In this document: positions 56,565 through 64,000 of the stretch, piece after piece
How positions within the stretch are numbered: position 1 is the stretch's first letter
Layout: every line of letters begins with the position of its first letter
From: Chrysomallon squamiferum
Taxonomy: Eukaryota > Mollusca > Gastropoda > Neomphalida > Peltospiridae
DNA: 64,000 bases
Assembly: GCA_012295275.1 (NCBI GenBank)
Contig: CM022672.1
Span: 26,111,930-26,175,929 of the forward strand
Reading direction: 5' to 3'
Notes under the pieces: model-generated
The model's input: only the letters and a program-made list of their open reading frames with translations
What the model was told of the DNA's origin: nothing
Databases searched by the model: none
Translations under genes and position numbers: made by a program

Positions 56565-58874
56565 TTATATCTCATCCTCAGTGTCTGATATCACAGGAAG
56601 AGGTTCATGAATGTATTTCAGTTTCCCTTCATGGAAGTCGGACACAACTTGTCCTGCACCATGTAGCACCCATTTTGTTGTTAGTAGTCCTTCTATCCCA
56701 ACTGGACCTCTTGCATGGATTCGAGATGTACTAACACCAACTTCAGCACCTGTGAAAAAATATTTAAAACTGACACTTGTGTTCTGTTAAAGTTCTTATA
56801 TGATACAAAGCTACCGTCACAACATCTCTGGTTTTAATAGTATTTCAAAATGGACTTCAATTAAATAGGGCACTAAATATTTCACTAGTCAGACATTAAC
56901 AAATGTGACCTATTATAATTTTAGAATTATTCCACTTTTAGGTAACAAGTGTAATCTTATTATTGTTGTTGTTACCATTATTGTCATTCAATTATTGTTA
57001 ATATTATTAATTAACAATTTACCAAGTCCAAATCTGTAGCCATCAGCAAACCTGGTACTAGTATTATGGAAGACACATGCGCTGTCCACAGCCTGCAGAA
57101 AATACTGTGCAGTTTCCTCTGCAGAAATAATATGAAATGAAAATTTTATAGGATTTCATGTTTGTAATTTATACTGAACATTATTTTTAAATTCTTACTG
57201 CAATTCATATAGGAATTTATACAATAATTCTTCTTAGAATTTATATAGGAGTTCTTAATTTGATTAACATTTATGTAATATTTTTATATATATTTATACA
57301 CACTCACACACATTTGATGTTCATATATTTTAAAACATACTATTATTTGTGACAATTGTGTCTGTATGAGAACTGCTGTATTTGTTGATGTGTTCTACTG
57401 CCTCATTTATGTCATCCACAATTTCCACCGTGCATTCAAGAGCACCATACTCCTTTTTCATATTAGACACTGGGGAGGGGCAGAACTTGAGGCATCCAGC
57501 AAACCTTGGACCAGCATGTATTTTGACCTAAAATACAAAATGTATATATCAGAAACATAATAATAAAAATAAATTATAATTAAAATACAAAGGAAGGCTT
57601 AATTAATACATTTACTATGTCAGTATTTTAGTGAATATTTGGAAACATTTTTAATAAAAAGGGCTTAAATAACAAAATAAAAATAATAATAAACTTTTTT
57701 AAATTTTACAAAGACAAAAATAATGCCTGAATTTTTAAATATTTATATACGGAAAAAAGTCTTTGGCCTTAATAAACAATTTACTGGTTATTCTGATGTT
57801 GAGTTAAAGAAAGCATAAAAACCTTATGACATTTTCTGTACTATTAACTCTTCTGTAATATGTATTAGAAAGTAAAAATTTTAACAGAAGACTTACTTTT
57901 TCTTTTCGTAGCATGTCAAGCAGCTCATCAAAGAGTGGAGTATTAAGTAATGACTTGTGAATCAGCAATGTTTCCATGGCATTACAGGCAGCAGGGTAGT
58001 CACATTTAGAATCCCGAACTGAATAACAAAATATCACAAACTATATTTCTATTTTTTAACATTTATATTCTTTTTATTATACAGAATGTTCAAAACTAGT
58101 AACATAGGAAAAATATGTTACCTTAAAATCTTTGTTTTATATCACATACACTCTTCAAGGTTTGAAGATATACTTTGAAACATTGTTTTAAATCAGTTTT
58201 TAGGCTTTTAAAACACTGAAAAATTATTATTTTATTATTTTATTATTTTATTATTAATAGTAGTAGTAGTATTTTCAAATTTATATTTTTAATATTGTGT
58301 AAAAAAAAAGAAGAAAAAAGTGTAATAATATTGCTATGTACAATAATAAAGATCATATTTTTTAAGTATTTACAAATGTTCAGCAATAAATATTAATAAA
58401 ATTATTTTTAAAATATTTACAAACATATATTATTTTTGACTTGAACAGAAGCACTACTTGTTGTAATTAATATTTACCTATCCTTATGGCCATCTCAGAT
58501 GTTGCATCTTTGTCAAGATAAACATGGCAGACACCCTCACTGTGACCAAGAACTGGGATTCCTTTACTGGCTTCTTCAATTTTCTTGACAAGCTCACTGG
58601 AGCCACGTGGTATGACAAGATCAATGTATTCATTCATGTGTAACAAGTATTCTATGTCTTCCCGTCTGCTTACCTATTCATATTTATATAGAAATTATTG
58701 TGTGTTTATTTATACAATACTCGTAATTAACTATGTCCTAACTAATTTGTATCTTGAAAATATTACTTTCATAAATAAGAGAAGTATATGCTTATATCAA
58801 AATGAAAATAATGTTAAAGGTTTTTGTAGGTATGATTTCATTTTTTTTTTTTTTATTATTATTATTGTTGTTGT

Positions 58875-58913
<39 letters not shown>

Positions 58914-59526
58914 TTATTAAAATTATTAACATTATTTATATATAAAACTGCTACTGTCAGATTGATCTTTTCTTGTAAAAAAAAAATAAAGAAAAAACAT
59001 TTTTATGGAACCATCTCTCAGGTTAAAAAAGTGAAAACAATATTTTTAAAATATTCTTTTATCAAAGAGATGATTACATAAAAAAAAAAAAAAAATATTT
59101 TTAAAATGTTTAATTTAAAAAAAAAAAATGTATTACTATTAGTTTTGTTTTTTGGGGGTTTTTGGGGGGTTTATTTATTGATATATATTGTAAATAATGT
59201 TTTTTTCTATACTGGCGCAGTTTTTATAAAATCATCATTTTTATACTGACTGTTCTAGGAGGAACATTAAAAATCTCTACTTCTCACTGAATCATACCAG
59301 TGAGATGGTCTCAACAGGCACAAGTGGTCTCAGAGCCTCTTGTACAATGTCATGAAGAATCTTGTTGCTGTGAAAAGCTTCTTTTCCACCTTTTAGTAAC
59401 AGTCCATTTCCACTGCCAATAGCCAGTGCAGCAACCTGATATAACCACACAAATATATCAAAGAATCTAATACAGTACAGATCATAATCTACATAAGAAA
59501 AATGGTGGAAGAAGGTACTGGTGTTG

Positions 59527-59589
<63 letters not shown>

Positions 59590-62500
59590 TTATGTATGTA
59601 TGTATATATAGAGAGAGAGAGAGAGAGATTGTTCAACTAAAATAAAATACTGGTGTACTTCCTCTGGATCCTTTGAAACATACTAACACATGCATATAAA
59701 TATACGTAATTTATATTTAAATTCAAAACCTTTGCGTACAAAATTGTCTGAAAAAAAATATGAAGTTAAATATTGTGTAAATTACATCTACCTGAGGCAG
59801 GGCATCTGGTCTTGATTCAAATATAACCATGAGAACACCAATGGGAACTGTAATTTGTTTCAACATCAAATCCTCCGCGATCTTTGTTCTCTTAATAACA
59901 CGTCCAACAGACGAGACGGAATCTTGGGCGATCTGCCTCAGCCCAGCAGCTAGCGTATTTAGCTTTTTATCAGTGAGAACCAGACGAGCCACCATTGCTG
60001 TTGACAGATTACCTGGAAACGAATTATCATAGTTTCAAAACAAAACTACGAATTACTATAATTTCAACAAAACGAACTTTTGTGTTATTTTATATTAACG
60101 ATTTTAACTGATAAAGAAGGTTCTTTAAAATTAATAATAAACGAAATAAAATGTATATTTCCGAAATTGGAATTACGGCGTTAGGGTAAAATATTTCTTA
60201 ATTCAGTGCATATACCAAGTGACTTACGATTGGCATGTGCTTCAGTTATGTCCACTTGGTTTGCAGAAAGGATGTCAGACTTGCGTTCAATGAGCAAATC
60301 TGCCAGACGATTTATAATGTCGGCTCTCTGCAAACCACTCAAAGCTTGGAGCTGATAACTTCCATGACGAGCTATAGATATTTTTTACACAAATAAATAA
60401 ATAAATAAATGTATCAGTAAATAAATAAATAAATATATGTGTTTATTACCTATGAAATTTACCCAACATCAAAAGCATCAAAAATGCATTATTCGTCTGT
60501 TTAACTGTCTAAGCAGTATCTCGGAACGTTCATCATAATAAATGTGAAAAATTATTTTTGTTATTAACTATAACTGTAAAAGAAACAAAATTCTATTCAC
60601 CGTCCATTGCTTGAACTTCAACAGGAGTTCCCATGAAATCTTCTTTTGTGAAGAAAGTGCCGACTTTTTTTCCATTCACAATGTTGATGATGGCATTATC
60701 TTCACAGCCATTGCAGATCACAACTGACACCCCGTTTTTCAAAGCCCAGTTCGCTGCTCCTACCTAAGTTAAATAATTTTATATATCACCGCTATTCTCT
60801 GTTCACCTCCTTAAAAATATATTTGTGTTCAGAAAACTGTACACTGTATCATTTGTGATTTTGTTTTCAAATGTTATGTTATGTACATATTTGAATTATT
60901 ATGTAGGTGAGGTTACCTATGATTCTTATCCTCAGAGTGTTGTCTATCGTGGATTCCATACAAAAGTCAACATTTTCAGCTCACTGTCTTGGCTTGTGCA
61001 GATATAATGGCATATATGAAGATTCAATTACATTTTTACCCGTACCTAAACTATTTATTTCATTTAAAGGTGACCAGCACATATTGATTTACCTTTGACT
61101 CCATTCCTCCTTGACCAACACGTGATTTCTCTCCAAACACAATGTCCGTCTCCTTGCTGGCCGGACAGTACGTGTGTAGAAGTCTCGAGTCAGGCTGGTC
61201 AGGAGGGTGTGTATATAAACCGTCAACATCCGACATGATGATCATCAAGTCAGCGTCTATTTCCACACTCATTCTGGCAGCCAGGCTGTCATTGTCTTTT
61301 ATACTGATCACCTAATAATTCAACATGACGGGTAATGCTTTCGTTTCATACTGCATTAATATTGTGTGAATATTTTAATTTATAAAGAAATAAAGAATGA
61401 AAAAAGAAAAAAAGGTTCTTGGCTAAACCCCAAAATTATTTTCTTTTGTTTATGTTTGTCACTGTTTATTAAACTGATGCAACATTGAAAGTTTAATGAC
61501 CTTTTACATAAAATTTCTTACAGGATTACAAAATTATCAAGGACATATCAGATTTTACAGTATATTTATAATTTATTTATTTGTTAGTTTCACAGATTAT
61601 AAGAGTGTTGTTACGAACCCCAGAGAGGTCTTTGTCTGCTTCAGGTGGTGGCGCTACAGCATCATTAGCGTTTATGATGGGGATGATGTTCAGCTGAACC
61701 AACTCTAACAGCGTGCTTTGTAAATTCTTGCAACTTTGCTCATTCTGAAGATCTGGTTTAGTGACGAGAACCTAGAAAAAAATTAAATTTTTGTGATTCT
61801 GAAAACATCTTCAAATATTATTTTCTATTTAAAAAGTATTATATTATTTCAGAATATATTAATTTTGTCAGAATATGTTGCCTTTCACGGAGATTCAAGA
61901 TCCAACTGAGTTTTATTTGGGATAAGTACTATTAAATTACCTGAGCAACTCTTACTCCGTACTGCTGGAACATTGCTTCGTACAGCGACATCAAACCACT
62001 CTGGCCTACAGCTGCACAAGCTCTGGGTTCTAAGCCACTTTCGTCCTACAAGAAGAATCAAGCAAGAACTTTTATATTACGGCCACCTCGAAACACAATG
62101 CGAATAGAGAATTTTATATGGTGTGATATACTAGTCGTCGAAAAGAACCATACGTGTAATGGAGAAGAAAAATAAATAAATAACAGCAACCGTTATGCTT
62201 AGCTCATGGCACAATTTATTAAAACAAACGTAATTTCTAATTACTTAGTAGAAATGAAATTAATTTTTTTGTTTTCTGGGTTGTTTGTTTTTATAACGAC
62301 TTACACCGTAATCATATTTGTACATGGTTTCTCGGACACTCCTGGACATAAAAATTTCTTGTCGCAGTCTTTGTTTCCCATAAGCCACTGCTCCACTCGT
62401 CACCAGCATCAGCTCTCGTCCTTGATTCTGCAGTTCCGATACCTGTATGAAAATAAAACTCATGCTTATTTGAAACAATCAAAATCAGTTACATTGGTGT

Positions 62501-63121
62501 CATCGCATAATTTTGCGGTCATGATTATTTCATCATTGCTACAACTACCCCAAAAAATGGATTTTAGGTGCCGCTCATGGTTTTGTGGTCGGCTGGATCC
62601 AATACGTCTGACAATTATATTAAACACACTGGACAGACAATATTTCCCCCCGATCCGCATCATTTATATACAGGGCTGCTTCTGAATATATCAGTGTCTC
62701 AAAACAATTTATTGCTGGATTGATCCGTGGATAGCTCAGATAGATATGGACTAAAGGGTGAGGTATCCGTAACAGAAACATCACGTGTTGACATATCTAT
62801 AACATAGATGTCTATAATTGAACTAAATAAAATAAATTCAAGCTGAAAACTTGCCTGTTCTACTATAGAAGCCAGTCGGCCCAGTGCAATTCCACATTCA
62901 TCTTCCCTAGTGATGACGGCGCTACCAAGTTTGACTACAATTCGTTTAGAAGCACTAAGATCTGATCTCTGAAGAGCGATCTGGTGATGTGACGTGCTCG
63001 TTGTGAAGGCGGAGATCTGCAGCAAGTTCTTGTCCGTTACCTGTGTTTTCTGGGATACGACCACTCTGCTGCCACACAGAAAACAGGAACTTTGTTGGAA
63101 AACCCTCACTACTCGAAACAT
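56565..63121 (-). CDS. ALDH18A1: Delta-1-pyrroline-5-carboxylate synthase (glutamate kinase + gamma-glutamyl phosphate reductase)
   Basis: Bifunctional mitochondrial enzyme that turns glutamate into glutamate-5-semialdehyde/P5C for proline and ornithine synthesis. Exons 62855-63121, 62305-62442, 61941-62045, 61619-61771, 61093-61311, 60601-60763, 60228-60371, 59792-60012, 59298-59435, 58478-58673, 57897-58018, 57341-57527, 57023-57118 and 56565-56749 join in frame to 777 residues (human 795). The N terminus [19 protein letters not shown] is a plausible transit peptide. The kinase half shows [44 protein letters not shown] and [12 protein letters not shown]. The reductase half shows [39 protein letters not shown], the catalytic Cys in [12 protein letters not shown], and [20 protein letters not shown]. 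The first intron uses a GC donor. The loop after MSRSVRETM is about four residues shorter than in human P5CS. Confidence 0.97.
58874..58916. repeat. (TTTA)n microsatellite
   Basis: About eleven TTTA units in the P5CS intron between exons 59298-59435 and 58478-58673, preceded by a T tract. Confidence 0.95.
59532..59628. repeat. Compound (TA)n-(GTAT)n-(GA)n microsatellite
   Basis: About 54 bases of TA, then short GTAT units and a GA run (59611-59628), all within a P5CS intron. Confidence 0.95.
62443..62854 (-). other. ALDH18A1: GC-AG intron of P5CS
   Basis: The first coding exon ends ..SIVEQ and is followed on the minus strand by CAG/GCAAGT, the typical strong GC-AG donor context. The acceptor ACAG precedes [10 protein letters not shown]. 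The joined [15 protein letters not shown] segment matches the conserved kinase sequence without gap, so the non-GT donor is required. The intron includes a less AT-rich stretch near 62550-62640 of unknown nature. Confidence 0.85.
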
Positions 63122-63142
63122 TCTGAACGTCACCTAAATAAC

Positions 63143-63197
<55 letters not shown>

Positions 63198-64000
63198 CGA
63201 AACTAGACCTTTGGGTTCCTCTGAGATATCATACTTCAGCACCGCACTGCATTAATGAGCCAAACTTGTTCATTATAAACGTGATTAAAATATAAATTAT
63301 ATATTCCTTAAAGAAAAGGCTAATTAACTAAATAAAAATATAAGCAGATAAATATAATGCAATCAGTTTATCTACTAATGTTTCTGAATATTTAAAAATA
63401 ATAAAATACCTTAATGTGTTCAGTATAAACTATACACTGGATGAGGTAAATAACTGACTGCCGACGTCTGCAATATCTCAGTTGTAAAAGTCAAATCCTA
63501 ACTTTGAAAACAGATTTAACCTTTCCCCATCTTAAAACGAAAGAAAAAAGATTCATGTAACAGATACGGTGAAGTAATATGAGAACCCTACAACACAAAA
63601 CTGATTATATTAACTGTATTATTTCTATCTAGTTACTCATTAAAAGCGATGGACCTCAAAATTACTTCATCTTATTTGGCACAAATCGATATGTACTCTT
63701 CATCTAATTTTACACGTAACCATAGAACATGTGTATTTTAAAGATTACACAGCAGTAATAAAATAAGTTAAAAAACAAACAAGGACTCTCGTCTTTAGCC
63801 TATACTCCGTTATTAATCATCTTTTGTTTAAACAGTCACGTTGTGATATTTATTATATTACATATTTTGTTATAAGATATCCAGTAGATTCTTGTCTATC
63901 AGCCACAGTCAGGTTTACGTCCATATCTTGACAGGTTTAAACCACTGAAGTGAATACGACGAGTTTACGATGAAAACAGAACAACAGAGAGAGAGAGAGA
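63122..64000. promoter_or_regulatory. P5CS 5' region
   Basis: The sequence upstream of the P5CS start at 63121 should hold its 5' UTR and promoter. A (TAA)n microsatellite begins about 20 bases upstream of the ATG (63143-63195) and a GA run closes the window (63988-64000). No other gene is visible to the right edge. Confidence 0.5.
63143..63195. repeat. (TAA)n microsatellite beside the P5CS start codon
   Basis: About seventeen AAT/TAA units directly upstream of the P5CS ATG. On the minus strand these read TTA, and they lie in the probable 5' UTR or an adjoining intron. Confidence 0.9.

Noticed and set aside
62206-62685. 159-codon plus-strand frame across P5CS exon 62305-62442
   Set aside because: It overlaps the conserved kinase exon on the opposite strand and has no family resemblance of its own.
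63092-63295. Frames with poly-Asn or poly-Tyr at the P5CS 5' end
   Set aside because: They are translations of the (TAA)n microsatellite in the two directions, not proteins.

Overview
The window is spliced nuclear DNA from an animal. It is very AT-rich by eye, with many short coding exons joined by GT-AG introns, abundant A/T homopolymers and (TAA)n, (TA)n and (TTTA)n microsatellites. Seven conserved metazoan protein genes can be assembled exon by exon. Gene content, protein divergence from vertebrates and compact AT-rich introns suit an invertebrate. A lophotrochozoan such as a mollusc is my guess, but nothing here proves it. No bacterial features, CRISPR array, rRNA, tRNA or intact autonomous transposon was seen.

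Layout, left to right: (1) minus strand 18301 to beyond the left edge, RRP5/PDCD11, a multi-S1-domain rRNA-processing factor missing its 3' end (37 coding exons here); (2) plus 19692-22458, an ankyrin-repeat SOCS-box protein (ASB family); (3) minus 29829-26841, CHMP3 (ESCRT-III); (4) plus 30641-35644, cytosolic aspartate aminotransferase GOT1; (5) minus 48646-40269, LETM1, an inner mitochondrial membrane cation/proton exchanger; (6) plus 49668-55649, a tail-anchored monoamine oxidase-like flavoenzyme; (7) minus 63121-56565, ALDH18A1/P5CS, bifunctional glutamate kinase and gamma-glutamyl phosphate reductase. Except for the cut RRP5, each reconstructed coding sequence has a length divisible by three, a start codon and a stop codon.

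The genes alternate strictly in strand (-,+,-,+,-,+,-). This makes three head-to-head pairs (RRP5/ASB, CHMP3/GOT1, LETM1/MAO-like) separated by about 0.8-1.4 kb, with tail-to-tail gaps between them. GOT1, P5CS, LETM1 and the MAO-like enzyme share a loose theme of amino-acid and mitochondrial metabolism, but there is no evidence that they form one pathway.

I did not find a new multi-gene system. The points most worth a second look are: loss of one aromatic-cage tyrosine and a changed gating residue in the MAO-like enzyme; a well-formed U12-type intron and a possible second one at a comparable place in another S1 repeat of RRP5; a two-nucleotide frame gap at one RRP5 junction; a GC-AG intron in P5CS; a 9-nt LETM1 microexon; a foldback element of about 340 bp in GOT1 intron 1; a nested hairpin element in the CHMP3/GOT1 divergent promoter with a second fragment in a GOT1 intron; and a tandem duplication between the MAO-like and P5CS 3' ends.
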